Notes: generated by a model not told the origin, from the letters alone. Positions 9,597-19,790 are shown, counted from the first letter of the stretch. The stretch is 64,000 nt of DNA from an uncultured Lachnospiraceae bacterium (GCA_900548905.1 URMK01000030.1:11014-75013); one strand, 5' to 3'. Numbers and translations are program-made.

Positions 9597-10835
9597 ATGC
9601 TGCGTAATACGAAAAAAGACATGACCCCTTTTGCTATGGAGAAAAAACCCGTGAAGCAGTATCCTTTTCTGCTTCCCCTCATCTGGGGAGGCGCCTGGCT
9701 GATGACCAGACGTTACGGACTCAAAATTAAAAAGGTAAACATGGAGCACCTCAGGCCACCCTACCTGGTGCTGTCCACCCATCAGGGTTTTTCCGACTAT
9801 TATATCGCCCCTCTGGCCCTGTTTCCCCACAGGGCCAATTATGTATCCGATATGGAAGGCTTTGCCGCTTTTGGGGAATGGCTGTACAGAGGGATTGGCT
9901 GTATCGGAAAAAGAAGATATGTCTCCGATATCAAGGTGGTAAAAAACATCTCCTATGCCCTGCATAAGAACAGGCAGATCGTGGCGGTATTCCCCGAATC
10001 CAGGCATTCCAACGCGGGTACTACCGCATATATCCCCAAAAATATGGGTAAGCTGGCAAAACTCATGGATGTGCCGGTGGTGATGCTCACCGTACACGGG
10101 AGCTATCTCGCCGGCCCGTTTTGGGACGAAGAGCATCCCAGGACGGTTCCCATGCAGGCGAAGCTGGAGTGCATTTACACAAAGGAAGAACTGGACGGAG
10201 CGGAGGAAGAAGAGATTCAGCGGAAAATAGAAGCCTGCCTGCAGTACGATGAGTACCGGTGGCAGCGGGAGGAGAAGATAGCTGTCCGCTATCCCGGGCG
10301 GGCGGAAGGCCTGCATATGGCCTTGTATCAATGCCGGGCCTGCCATACGCCCTTCCGCATGAACAGCAAAGGCTGCCGCCTGTTCTGTGAGTCCTGCGGC
10401 GCGGAGTGGGAAATGGATGAATACGGCCGGCTGCTGGGAGAAAAGAACGCGCCCGCCGCCATACCGGACTGGTATGAGTGGGAGCGCGGCCAGGTGGAAA
10501 AAGAAATCACAAGCGGAACCTACCGCTGTGAACTGCCTGTGCGGGTGGAAGCCCTTCCCAATGCCAAAGGCTTCTTTAGCCTGGGAGAAGGGCGGCTCAT
10601 ACAGGAAGAGAAGGGATTTACCCTTTCGGTACAGGAAGGGGAATTGTTTTTTGATCATCGTTCCAGGGAATCTGTCCAGACGGAGTATAATTACCGGGGC
10701 AGAGGCCCCTGCATTGTCCTGTCGGATAAAGACTGCTGTTACTACATATACTCCGACAGCCCGGAATTTAATCCCACCAGGATACAGTTTGCTGGGGAAT
10801 ATTATTACCGGGGCGGGAAAGGTGTATCTGTATAA
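9597..10835 (+). CDS. PlsC-like acyltransferase with C-terminal zinc ribbon
   Basis: A 412-residue protein. The N-terminal half is a 1-acylglycerol-3-phosphate acyltransferase-type domain with the HX4D motif (His62, Asp67 in STHQGFSDYY) and the FPES variant of the FPEG substrate motif. Known relatives transfer acyl groups to lysophosphatidate at the membrane. The C-terminal part holds a four-cysteine zinc ribbon (Cys246/Cys249 and Cys264/Cys267) and about 140 further residues of unknown role. The classic enzymes are about 240 residues, so this is an extended variant. It has its own predicted promoter and is probably not part of the glycan locus. Confidence 0.8.
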   Translation: MLRNTKKDMTPFAMEKKPVKQYPFLLPLIWGGAWLMTRRYGLKIKKVNMEHLRPPYLVLSTHQGFSDYYIAPLALFPHRANYVSDMEGFAAFGEWLYRGIGCIGKRRYVSDIKVVKNISYALHKNRQIVAVFPESRHSNAGTTAYIPKNMGKLAKLMDVPVVMLTVHGSYLAGPFWDEEHPRTVPMQAKLECIYTKEELDGAEEEEIQRKIEACLQYDEYRWQREEKIAVRYPGRAEGLHMALYQCRACHTPFRMNSKGCRLFCESCGAEWEMDEYGRLLGEKNAPAAIPDWYEWERGQVEKEITSGTYRCELPVRVEALPNAKGFFSLGEGRLIQEEKGFTLSVQEGELFFDHRSRESVQTEYNYRGRGPCIVLSDKDCCYYIYSDSPEFNPTRIQFAGEYYYRGGKGVSV

Positions 10836-11015
10836 TCAGAAGGGGCAATTACTTATTCTATAGATTACACGCAAGTAAAAGCTTTCTGTTTTCTTTACGC
10901 ATGGTCTCACACCTCATTCCCACGAGAAATAAGTCCTTCAAAAATAGGAGTGAAATCAATGTCTTTTATTGCGCCTATTTGCAGAATACTCTTTGTCTCT
11001 AAGTTGCGGCAATTG

Positions 11016-11789
11016 CTACGGAATGTTTTTAGTCCACGCTTTCGGTGTCATGCCGGTAGCGTTTTTAAAGAGCTGGATGAAGTATTGAGGATTGTTGGAA
11101 AAGCCAACCTGGTCCGCTATGGTATACACTTTCTCATTTTGAGCGCTTTTTAGCAGAACCTTCGCTTTGGCAATCCGCAGGTTGGTAAGATAATCCGTAA
11201 ATTTCTGACCGGTTTGACGCAGGAATTCTCTGCTTAAATAATCCACGTTCATGTAAAGGACATTTCCGGCAATCCATTTCAGGGAGAGATCGGGATCGGC
11301 GAAATGAACGTCCACATAATCCAAAATTTGATTGATATACTCTTTGTATTGGTGACGCGATCCATTTTCGCATATAACGGCATCGGGTACCAGTTCCTTT
11401 ATTTTTTTCCGCCTCCGGATTTCTCCGGAGGCTTTTTTCATGGCTTCCATAATCTGGTTTTCATTGCAGGGTTTTAAAAGATAGTTGGATACTTTATACA
11501 CAATGGCCTGTTTGGCATATTCGAAATCGGCATACCCGGAAAGCAGGATAAATTCCACGGTTAGATCCGTGCCGGTACAGATTCTTCCGATCAAATCCAG
11601 GCCTGACATACCGGGCATTTTTATGTCCGTCATCACGATATCCGGTTTTATGTCCAGTATTGCCTGTAGGGTCTCCGGGCCGTTTTCACAGGTGGCGGCC
11701 AGTTCAATACCAAGGGAATTCCAGTCTATGAGGGAGCTGATCGTCTCCCGGATCACTTTTTCATCATCGGCAAGTATCAGTTTCAGCAT
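11016..11789 (-). CDS. Response regulator, REC plus AraC-type HTH (YesN family)
   Basis: 257 residues from ATG at 11789, which follows an AAAGGAGG ribosome site; the longer frame to 11873 overlaps the kinase gene and lacks a ribosome site. The receiver domain (about 1-120) has the acidic pocket LADDE, the phosphoacceptor Asp in MTDIKMPG and the Lys in LLKPC. The C-terminal AraC pair of helix-turn-helix motifs ends with QVGFSNNPQYFIQLFKNATGMTPKAW. It lies 16 bp downstream of its kinase and divergent from the transporter operon at 13842, which it most likely activates. Confidence 0.93.
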   Translation of the reverse strand: MLKLILADDEKVIRETISSLIDWNSLGIELAATCENGPETLQAILDIKPDIVMTDIKMPGMSGLDLIGRICTGTDLTVEFILLSGYADFEYAKQAIVYKVSNYLLKPCNENQIMEAMKKASGEIRRRKKIKELVPDAVICENGSRHQYKEYINQILDYVDVHFADPDLSLKWIAGNVLYMNVDYLSREFLRQTGQKFTDYLTNLRIAKAKVLLKSAQNEKVYTIADQVGFSNNPQYFIQLFKNATGMTPKAWTKNIP

Positions 11790-11805
11790 GCCATAAAACC
11801 TCCTT

Positions 11806-13617
11806 TTATCTGGTATCTTCACAGAGGCTCCCGCAGGGAAGGTGTATCCGGGCGGTCGCCATGTCATTTTCATTCTGTAATATAAGACCGTAATCGGAAC
11901 CGAACATCAGTTTTATCCTTTTGTCAATATTAAGAAGGCCGATTCCAAAACCTTTGGGCGTGACTGCTCCGTTACGCAGCTTTTCCAGGAGATCGTCTTC
12001 GAACCGGGAACCGCTGTTTAGGACGAGAATTTCCAAAAACTCCTGTTGACGCCGGACATAAATGGCAATCCGGCATTCCCCGCTCAAACCTTCCATGGCG
12101 TGGGAGACCGCGTTTTCCACCAGCGGCTGAATAATCATTTTCGGAACCTGTGCGCCGGAAAGTGCAGGGTCTGTGTAGATGGAATAAACAAGCCGGGTAT
12201 CAAAGCGGCATTTCTGGATGGTCAGATAATTTTCTACAAGGGAAATTTCTTCTGAGATGGTAACGCTCTCGCCCGATCTGCTTAAAATAGCCCGGAACAG
12301 ATTTCCCAGGGATTCCACCATTAAGGAGATGGTGGAGGCGCCGAGTGCTTTTGCACGCCAGTTGATGGATTCCAGGGTGTTGTAAAGAAAGTGGGGATTA
12401 ATCTGCATTTCCAGGGCTTTCAGCTGCGCTTCCTTGACGAGCAGTTCTTTGGTGTAGTTGGATTCCACCAGATCGGATATCTGTTCGGCCATCTGGTCAA
12501 ATTGGCGGTGAAGCATGCCGATTTCGTCTTTGCGATCTTTGTAATTATAGCGGGCGTCCGGCTCAAAGCTTGTAAGGGCATCGCGGGAACTGGCGAAACG
12601 CTGCATTTTCTGCAGCAGTATGCCAAAGTGTCTGGTGAAGGAGCGGATGATATAGCGGGAGGCCAGTACGATCAGGACACAGCAGGACAGAAGAAGCAAA
12701 AGGGACAGGAGGCGTGAATTGTCCAGGGTATTTTTGATTTTATCATAGGAAACCAGGCAGGTGTAGTGCCAGCCTTTGGGATAGAGCTCTCCTGCGAGGG
12801 ATAAATACCAGTGATTGCCCCGTTTGATCAGCTGATGTCCGTTATAGGCCCGGTTGTCCGGGGATAAATCCTGGCCGCCCGTTTCCTGACCGGGTGAGGT
12901 GGAGTCATAAATGAGCCGGCTGTATTCGTCGGTAATCTGATAGTAGAAGGAGTCGTATTCCGAAAACATCGGACAGCTGTTGATCATTTTGTCCAGATCA
13001 ATACAGAGGATAACCGTTCCCAGAGGTGTCAGGGAAAGGTTATCATATTGACGGATTTCGCGCGCCAGCAGCAGACCGTGGCCGATCGTGTCATCTGTGA
13101 TCCAGACTGCTTTCCCGTTGGCGTTCCGGGCAGTCTGCATGATTTCCCCGATGCGTCCGGGAGACAGGGCGGCAGCTTTTCGTGAATCTGTATGGCAGTC
13201 GAAGCTGTCCGTATAAAGGCTGATATAGGAAATATATTCTTTCTGGTGTTCCAGATAATAGGCATGAAGACGGCTGTTTATCTTTGTATAAAGACCGGCT
13301 GTTTCTGTGGAACCGGGTTTTGCCTTCAGTTCCGTCAGCATCTGCTGCAGACTGGAGTCAGCCAGAAGGGTGTAGGAAAGCTCATAAGAACTGTCAAGTT
13401 TCTGGGTGATATCGTCATTTGCATAGGAAAGGGACGCACTGACGGAATCCAGAAGAAGATTATTATAGCTTCTCAGAAGTACGTTTGTAATCAGGACAGA
13501 AGCGCCTGTCAGGGAGAAAAGACAGGCTATGGAAATCAGCTGGATTTTAGATTGGAGGGAAAGGTTCGCAAACCATTTCCGGATATACATATACAGCGTA
13601 TTGCAATCTTGTCTCAT
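11806..13617 (-). CDS. Sensor histidine kinase, YesM type
   Basis: 603 residues. An N-terminal transmembrane helix (about 25-45), a long extracytoplasmic sensing region, a second helix (about 305-325), a HAMP linker, and the His_kinase/HATPase module. The phosphorylated His is His409 in QINPHFLYNTLESI; N box and G boxes (GFGIGLLNIDKRI) follow. Such kinases usually sense extracellular carbohydrate, sometimes through a binding protein. It is paired with the AraC-type regulator just downstream and faces the transporter operon starting at 13842. Confidence 0.93.
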   Translation of the reverse strand: MRQDCNTLYMYIRKWFANLSLQSKIQLISIACLFSLTGASVLITNVLLRSYNNLLLDSVSASLSYANDDITQKLDSSYELSYTLLADSSLQQMLTELKAKPGSTETAGLYTKINSRLHAYYLEHQKEYISYISLYTDSFDCHTDSRKAAALSPGRIGEIMQTARNANGKAVWITDDTIGHGLLLAREIRQYDNLSLTPLGTVILCIDLDKMINSCPMFSEYDSFYYQITDEYSRLIYDSTSPGQETGGQDLSPDNRAYNGHQLIKRGNHWYLSLAGELYPKGWHYTCLVSYDKIKNTLDNSRLLSLLLLLSCCVLIVLASRYIIRSFTRHFGILLQKMQRFASSRDALTSFEPDARYNYKDRKDEIGMLHRQFDQMAEQISDLVESNYTKELLVKEAQLKALEMQINPHFLYNTLESINWRAKALGASTISLMVESLGNLFRAILSRSGESVTISEEISLVENYLTIQKCRFDTRLVYSIYTDPALSGAQVPKMIIQPLVENAVSHAMEGLSGECRIAIYVRRQQEFLEILVLNSGSRFEDDLLEKLRNGAVTPKGFGIGLLNIDKRIKLMFGSDYGLILQNENDMATARIHLPCGSLCEDTR

Positions 13618-13841
13618 AATGCGTACTCCTATTCTGTAGATATTTTAAAAGTACTATTGATAGTGATAAAAATCAAGCTGTAAAGGAAATAAAACTATTT
13701 AAAACGATGGGAAAATGATATTTAAATTTAAACAAGACAGGAATTCTGCATAAAAACTCGGATTTTTATATATTATCCTTCTGTTTTTTTTACTATACTG
13801 ACATCACAAAGTAAAGAAGCTTTGAGAGAGGGGGATAAGAT

Positions 13842-14753
13842 TTGAAAAAGGGTGCATACAGGAGGCGGCTGCTTTATAAAAACAGATACCTGTACGCTAT
13901 GATGCTGCTGCCGGTTATCTATTTTATTCTATTTAAGTATAAGCCTATGTATGGGATTCTGATTGCCTTTAAGGACTTTAAGGTGAGGGAAGGGATTTTG
14001 GGGAGTGCCTTTGCGGGTCTTAAATATTTCAGGCAGTTCTGGGAGGATCCGGATTTTTGGAATGCATTTAAGAATACGGTTTTCTTAAGTCTCTGGCAGA
14101 TATTGATCTGCTTTCCGGTTCCGGTTCTGTTCGCCCTTCTCGTCAATGAAATCAGATGGGGCAAGCTGAAGGGGCTGGTACAGAGGGTGTGCTGCTTTCC
14201 GCATTTTGTGTCCGTGGTGGTGACGGTTTCCCTTATGATCACACTGGTATCGAGGGACGGGCTGGTGAATCAGATAGTTATGGCTTTCGGCGGAACTGCA
14301 AAATCCTATATGCTTGATTCCTCGTGGTTTCGGCCGCTATATGTTATTTCAGACATATGGCAGGAAATGGGATGGAGTGCCATCATATATCTGGCCGCGA
14401 TTTCCGGAGTTGATACACAGTTGTATGAGGCTTGTGAAATTGACGGAGGGGGCAGGCTTATGAAACTGTTACATATTACACTGCCCTGTATTGCCGGGAC
14501 GATTACAATCATGTTCATTTTGAGAATGGGGAGCATTATGACGGTATCCTTCGATAAAGTGCTGCTGATGCAGAATTCCAATACTTATAATACTTCAGAT
14601 GTAATATCCACCTTTGTTTACCGGCGGGGCCTGCAGGGAATGCAGTACAGCTATGCCACAGCAGTGGGGCTTGTGGAATCCGTCATCTCCTTGTTCTTCT
14701 TAGGGGCAACGAACGTAGTATCCTCCAAAGTGAGCGATACAAGTCTGTTTTAG
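13842..14753 (+). CDS. ABC sugar transporter permease 1 (CUT1, LplB type)
   Basis: 303 residues beginning at TTG 13842, with a GAGAGGGGG ribosome site upstream. Six membrane segments are expected. The cytoplasmic EAA loop is present as YEACEIDGGGRLMKLLHITLP. It pairs with the permease 12 bp downstream to form the membrane channel of a CUT1 importer. No ATPase gene is present, so a shared MsmX-type ATPase elsewhere is likely. Likely under control of the divergent kinase and regulator. Confidence 0.93.
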   Translation: MKKGAYRRRLLYKNRYLYAMMLLPVIYFILFKYKPMYGILIAFKDFKVREGILGSAFAGLKYFRQFWEDPDFWNAFKNTVFLSLWQILICFPVPVLFALLVNEIRWGKLKGLVQRVCCFPHFVSVVVTVSLMITLVSRDGLVNQIVMAFGGTAKSYMLDSSWFRPLYVISDIWQEMGWSAIIYLAAISGVDTQLYEACEIDGGGRLMKLLHITLPCIAGTITIMFILRMGSIMTVSFDKVLLMQNSNTYNTSDVISTFVYRRGLQGMQYSYATAVGLVESVISLFFLGATNVVSSKVSDTSLF

Positions 14754-14765
14754 GAGGAACTGCGA

Positions 14766-15641
14766 ATGAAAAAGAAAGTAACTGTTTTTGATATTGTTAT
14801 GGGAGCAGTGATGATTATCATCAGTATGGCTGCTATATATCCGCTGTATTACATTTATATTAATTCAGTCAGCGGCGGGGCCTATGTAGGGGCAAATGAA
14901 GTGATTTTTTATCCGAAAGGCTTTACTGCTTATGCGTATTCCATCGTGTTTCAAAATGCCGCAATTGTCAGGGCGTTTGTGAACAGTGTGTTCTATACGG
15001 TGACGGGAACTCTGCTCTCGGTTATGCTGTCGTCGCTTTGCGCCTATCCGCTGTCACGGAAAGACTTTTACGGAAGGAAAATATTTACAGCGGTAATACT
15101 GTTTACGATGTTTTTTAGCGGTGGTATTATTCCTTTGTTTCTTACGGTGACGGATCTGCATATTTATAATACGATTTGGGCTATTTTACTGCCTTCCTGT
15201 ATCAGCGTTTATAATGTGATTGTCATGAGAACCTTTTTTCAATCCATTTCCTATGAAATAACGGAATCGGCATATATCGACGGAGCCAATGACTGGATTA
15301 TTTTCCGTAAGATTATTATTCCGCTCTCCAAACCCATTATCGCCACTATGATTCTTTTTTACGGAGTGGCAAACTGGAATTCATTTTATAATGCGCTGAT
15401 GTTCTTGAATGATAAATTGCTTTATCCGCTGCAGCTGGTGCTGCGCAGTATCGTAATAGAAGGATCCACCACGGAGATGGCTTATATGGCATCTTCAGAG
15501 GGCAGCCTGTCGGTACCCATCGATACAAAATCGATCAAATATGCGGTAACTGCGGTGACGACTTTACCGCTGATCCTGGTTTATCCGTTTGTATTCAAAT
15601 ATTTTGAAAAAGGCGTGATGGTGGGATCTGTGAAGGGATAG
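14766..15641 (+). CDS. ABC sugar transporter permease 2 (CUT1, YtcP type)
   Basis: 291 residues with the MalG-like pattern: an N-terminal membrane helix, the EAA loop (TESAYIDGANDWIIFRKIIIP) and the typical C-terminus KYFEKGVMVGSVKG. Partner of the preceding permease; start ATG follows AGGAGG. The 135-bp gap to the next gene contains no clear terminator. Confidence 0.93.
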   Translation: MKKKVTVFDIVMGAVMIIISMAAIYPLYYIYINSVSGGAYVGANEVIFYPKGFTAYAYSIVFQNAAIVRAFVNSVFYTVTGTLLSVMLSSLCAYPLSRKDFYGRKIFTAVILFTMFFSGGIIPLFLTVTDLHIYNTIWAILLPSCISVYNVIVMRTFFQSISYEITESAYIDGANDWIIFRKIIIPLSKPIIATMILFYGVANWNSFYNALMFLNDKLLYPLQLVLRSIVIEGSTTEMAYMASSEGSLSVPIDTKSIKYAVTAVTTLPLILVYPFVFKYFEKGVMVGSVKG

Positions 15642-15776
15642 CTCTGTACTTTCTGAAAGGTATTGCCTTGGTCGGGCCGGCAAACAGAAAGAACATAACT
15701 ATAAAGGATCGGAAAGGCCTGTCGGCATCATTGATGATGGACAAGTCTTTCCCAGTAAAAGGAGGAGGTAACAGGA

Positions 15777-17411
15777 ATGGGAAGAAGGAAAATCAGTAGA
15801 CAGGTGTCCGTATGTGTCTGTGCGCTGATCATGGCGCTGGGCATAGCGGCATGCGGCAATACGGCGGGCACAGCGGATTCCGCCGCAGCCGGAGGGCAGG
15901 GAAACACTGCGAATAACGGAGGAACAGCGGACGGCGGAAAAAAGGATACCTGGCTTGCAGAAGAAATGGTAACAATCACATACGCCAGGCCGGAAAGCAG
16001 TCTGCAGCCTTATAATCCGGACTGTGCAACGGTGGAGTGGATCCGGGAAAATCTTGGGGTTGATCTGCAGGTATCCACCTATTCAGACTATGAAACGAAA
16101 ATGAATACGTTGCTGGCGGCAAACCAGCTGCCGGATCTGTTTACAATCTGGGGAAATGTCAGCGACGTGGTCGGCACCGGATGCCTGATGGAGCTTTCCG
16201 GGTTAATCGATCAGTATGCGCCGAATATTCAAAAAGACTATGAAAATATTCCGGAACTTTCCCGGTATAAGATGGATGGAGGAATTTATACGCTGGCACA
16301 GATCAGACGGGATGATAACTGGGAACAGGGATCCGTCCCCTGTATCCGTACCGATTTGCTTGAGGAACAGGGTCTTTCCATACCAAAGACCTGGGAGGAA
16401 CTGTATGATGTGCTGGAAGTGCTGGCCAAAGCATACCCGGATTCCATCGCATATGGTACCCGGGGTGATGACAGGCTGCTATTTAACTATATGAGTCCGG
16501 TAAAAGGTTTGGGAGGCGATTATGGTCTGTATCAGGATGAAGACGGTTTGTGGCACATGGGCTTATTGGAGGAATCTTACAAAGAAGCGCTTCAGTATAT
16601 TCACAGAATGTATCAGTCGGGCATTCTGGACAATGAGTATCTCATTGTCTCGGCGGATGACTGGAAATCAGGGCTGGGTACCGGAAAGTATCTGTTCTAC
16701 TATGATAATCCCGTCTTTTTAGATACACTGAATAAGACTCTGCGGGAAACGAATCCCGATGCAAAACTGGAACCTATTATGTTCCTGGCAGACGGGGAAG
16801 GGAAGACTGTAAATTACGGGCATCCCAATAACTACTATAATGTGTGGGGAATCAGTGCGGATACGGAGAAAAAGGAAGTTCTGATGAAATTTGTGGACTG
16901 GCTTTACAGTGAAGAAGGCGGCTGGCTGATGAATTATGGTATAGAAGGTACGCATTGGGAAATGACAGATCAGAAACCCCGGTTTTTGGACAGTGTTGTG
17001 GAAGAATATAAATCCAGAACGGGAGATCCTACCTATGAAGCCGGTTCTGAAATCGGTATAGGCGACCTGTTTTTGGATATGTCATGGTACTCCAATTATG
17101 ATGCGGCTTTCAAATCCACCAGTGAAGAGTCCTGGACCAGGGAAAATATCCATAAGGTTTACGCAGATCATATGGACTGTGTGATCCAGCAGCCGATTGA
17201 ACCACCTTATACGGCGGAAGAATCTGCCAGGATTACGGAAATCAATCAAAGCTATATGGATTACAGCAAGACGGAAATCAATAAATTTATAAGCGGAGAA
17301 CGTTCCTTTGAAGATTGGGATGCTTTCGTGCAGGAGTTGATTTCAAAGGGCGCCGGGGAAAGAGTGGACATTGCCAACCAGGCGGAGCAGCGTTTCGCGA
17401 AGGGAGAATAA
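15777..17411 (+). CDS. Solute-binding lipoprotein of the ABC transporter
   Basis: 544 residues with a lipoprotein signal peptide; the lipobox is LGIAAC with the modified cysteine at 26, followed by a Gly/Ala/Thr-rich linker. The mature part is a family 1 extracellular solute-binding protein of the long LplA type. It is anchored outside the membrane and feeds the two permeases upstream. The neighbouring FAD oxidoreductase and aldolase suggest a ligand containing an unusual acid sugar or keto acid, but that is inference. Confidence 0.92.
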   Translation: MGRRKISRQVSVCVCALIMALGIAACGNTAGTADSAAAGGQGNTANNGGTADGGKKDTWLAEEMVTITYARPESSLQPYNPDCATVEWIRENLGVDLQVSTYSDYETKMNTLLAANQLPDLFTIWGNVSDVVGTGCLMELSGLIDQYAPNIQKDYENIPELSRYKMDGGIYTLAQIRRDDNWEQGSVPCIRTDLLEEQGLSIPKTWEELYDVLEVLAKAYPDSIAYGTRGDDRLLFNYMSPVKGLGGDYGLYQDEDGLWHMGLLEESYKEALQYIHRMYQSGILDNEYLIVSADDWKSGLGTGKYLFYYDNPVFLDTLNKTLRETNPDAKLEPIMFLADGEGKTVNYGHPNNYYNVWGISADTEKKEVLMKFVDWLYSEEGGWLMNYGIEGTHWEMTDQKPRFLDSVVEEYKSRTGDPTYEAGSEIGIGDLFLDMSWYSNYDAAFKSTSEESWTRENIHKVYADHMDCVIQQPIEPPYTAEESARITEINQSYMDYSKTEINKFISGERSFEDWDAFVQELISKGAGERVDIANQAEQRFAKGE

Positions 17412-18881
17412 ATGTGCAGGGAATATCACTGGCGGGTTGACCGGGATGTAAAGATTTTGAAAAAGACGGATGTGCTTGTGGTCGGCGCAGGACTTGGCGG
17501 CATATGCGCCGCCCTGTCCGCGGCGAAGGCCGGCTGCAGTGTGGTTCTGGCAGAGAAGAATGCGGTGTTGGGCGGACAGGCGGCAGAGATTGATACCTGG
17601 GGGCTGGATGGATTTATGAGCCGTGACGGGCATCAGGTGGTGGGCGGTTATCCCTGGAAAATTCTATGGAAAACCGTGAAAGAAGGCGGCAGTGATCCGA
17701 TGTTTGACCGGATTTCCATCCGGACTATGGAACAAGAGGGAATGAAGGCCGCGCTGGAGGAAATCGGCCTGGCCTCCTATGTGCCTTATATTGATACGGG
17801 AACGTTTATGAATCCGTTTAATGATCAATATGTCAATCCTAACGCATACCGATATGTGGCGCAGCAGGAGCTGGATTTGGCGGGAGTACATACTTTCCTT
17901 GGAATGCCTGTAGTGGAGGTCCTGCAGGAGGAGGGCAGAATTACCGGCGTGATACTGCAGGGAGAATTTGAACACTTTACCGTGCTGGCGAAAAGGGTTG
18001 TGGACACTACCCAAGGGGCATCGGTCTGTGCCATGGCTGGGAAAAGATTCGCGCATCCCAAAGCCTATCTCGGGACGCTGCCGCGGGTTTCAGGAGTTGA
18101 TATCCATTTAGTAATCGAATATATCCGAAATACATCGGATCGATGGTTCCTTCGCCCTATGGTTGGAAAAACGCCGGATCCCGATGAAATGGAGAGGTTG
18201 GTAAAAGAAGGAAATCCGCTGGCTATCCATGGCTTTACGAAAGCGCTGGAACTTGCTGTTTCCGATCATCCTGAGTATGAGCTGATCGCGCGTATGTGTG
18301 ATGTCCTTATGTTTTTTTATGAAAAGGACGGGGTGGGCGCATACTGGGCAATTGACGATACGTTGCACAATACGGATATTTCCGATCCGGAGGCATATGC
18401 AAATGCAGTATGCACCGTTAGAAAACAACAATGGCTGGTTCATAAGTTTTTTAAAAAGTACATACCCGGATTTGAACACGCGCAGCTGCTGGATACCTAT
18501 GCCAATATTTCAAAAGCCTATCACCAGACCTGGGAGCCGTCAGAGTTTACAGAATATACGATTACACAAAAGGAAATACAGACGGGAATTTGTGAACGCA
18601 GTGACTGCATCGTAAAGATACTGGGGCATCCCATGAGCGGACAAAATGCGGATGGCTGGTATGTACCGCTCGCGGCACTTCTTCCCAAAGGGCTGGACGG
18701 CATTCTGGTGACCGGAAAGCCGGCCTGCCGCAAAATCCATTATATCGCTTCCTGCGGGCTGGTGGGACAGGCGGCAGGAGCAGCAGCAGCCGTGTCTGTA
18801 CAGCAAGAATGTGCGCTGCGGGATACCGATCCGGAAAAAATAAGAGAACTCCTGCGGGCACAAAATGAGGATATGAGGTAG
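17412..18881 (+). CDS. FAD-dependent oxidoreductase
   Basis: 489 residues, starting directly after the stop codon of the lipoprotein gene. The dinucleotide fold is at residues 20-50 (VLVVGAGLGGICAALSAAKAGCSVVLAE), followed by GGQAAEIDTWG typical of the FAD_oxidored family (PF12831). A second FAD-contacting segment near the C-terminus reads YIASCGLVGQAAGAAAA. No signal peptide, so cytoplasmic. Members are poorly characterised. Tight coupling to a transporter and an aldolase points to oxidation of the imported compound, but the substrate is unknown. Confidence 0.85.
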   Translation: MCREYHWRVDRDVKILKKTDVLVVGAGLGGICAALSAAKAGCSVVLAEKNAVLGGQAAEIDTWGLDGFMSRDGHQVVGGYPWKILWKTVKEGGSDPMFDRISIRTMEQEGMKAALEEIGLASYVPYIDTGTFMNPFNDQYVNPNAYRYVAQQELDLAGVHTFLGMPVVEVLQEEGRITGVILQGEFEHFTVLAKRVVDTTQGASVCAMAGKRFAHPKAYLGTLPRVSGVDIHLVIEYIRNTSDRWFLRPMVGKTPDPDEMERLVKEGNPLAIHGFTKALELAVSDHPEYELIARMCDVLMFFYEKDGVGAYWAIDDTLHNTDISDPEAYANAVCTVRKQQWLVHKFFKKYIPGFEHAQLLDTYANISKAYHQTWEPSEFTEYTITQKEIQTGICERSDCIVKILGHPMSGQNADGWYVPLAALLPKGLDGILVTGKPACRKIHYIASCGLVGQAAGAAAAVSVQQECALRDTDPEKIRELLRAQNEDMR

Positions 18882-18884
18882 GAT

Positions 18885-19790
18885 ATGAAAAAATTATATG
18901 GTGTTACGGCGGCAATGATCACCCCATTTACGGAAAACGGAAGGGTGGATACGGAAAGCCTGGCAGTGCTGACGGATAAACTGGTGAAAAAAGGAGTTCA
19001 TTGTCTGTATCCCTGCGGGACTACCGGGGAAATGGTGCATCTGACAGAAAACGAACGCAAGGAGATTGCGGAAACTGTGGTCAGGGCGGCTGACGGGCGG
19101 GCAAGGGTATTCATACATTGCGGCGCCATGCGGCAGGAAGAGACAGAATCGCTTCTTGCCCATGCATTTGCCGCCGGAGCTGACGGCGCCGGGATTGTAA
19201 CCCCCATGTTTCTGGGGGTGGATGACAGAGAAATGACGGCGTATTACAAACGGCTGTCCTCTCTTGTTCCGGCGGATTTCCCGCTGTATCTTTACAATAT
19301 CCCGCAATGTTCCGGCAATGATTTGAACGCATCAACAGTCGGGCGGCTTGCCGGTGAATGCGCCAATATAATCGGAATCAAGTACAGCTTTCCGGATATG
19401 CTGCGGACTCTGGATTACCTTCATATCCCTGCCCTTTCAGTTCTGCATGGATGTGATAAAATGTTTGCAGAGCTGTTGATGATGGGATGTGACGGCACGG
19501 TATCCGGTGTTGCAGGCGTTTTTCCGGAGCCTTTTCTGGAAGTATATAACGCTTTCCTGGACAGGGATATGGATGGAATGAGAAAATGGCAGGATATTTG
19601 TGTGTGTTTTTGCGAGCTGCTGCGCTGCGGAAGCAATATGTCCTGGTTTAAGGAAGCACTCCGGCTGAGGGGCCTTCCGGCAGGCGGGATGCGCGCGCCG
19701 CAGTTGGATCTGCCTGAGGAAGAAACGGAAACGCTTTTGCACGAACTGGAGGCACTGTGTGAAAAAGCCGGTATTCCGCTGGAAATATAG
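18885..19790 (+). CDS. DapA/NanA-family aldolase (dihydrodipicolinate synthase-like)
   Basis: 301 residues, a TIM-barrel class I aldolase. The Schiff-base lysine is Lys166 (IIGIKYSFPD), the catalytic tyrosine Tyr137 (YLYNIPQ), and the substrate carboxylate loop is GTTGEMVHLT. The family includes dihydrodipicolinate synthase, N-acetylneuraminate lyase and sugar-acid aldolases that form or split pyruvate adducts. The location, 3 bp after an oxidoreductase gene in a sugar transporter operon, argues for a catabolic sugar-acid aldolase rather than lysine synthesis. Last gene of the operon. Confidence 0.88.
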   Translation: MKKLYGVTAAMITPFTENGRVDTESLAVLTDKLVKKGVHCLYPCGTTGEMVHLTENERKEIAETVVRAADGRARVFIHCGAMRQEETESLLAHAFAAGADGAGIVTPMFLGVDDREMTAYYKRLSSLVPADFPLYLYNIPQCSGNDLNASTVGRLAGECANIIGIKYSFPDMLRTLDYLHIPALSVLHGCDKMFAELLMMGCDGTVSGVAGVFPEPFLEVYNAFLDRDMDGMRKWQDICVCFCELLRCGSNMSWFKEALRLRGLPAGGMRAPQLDLPEEETETLLHELEALCEKAGIPLEI

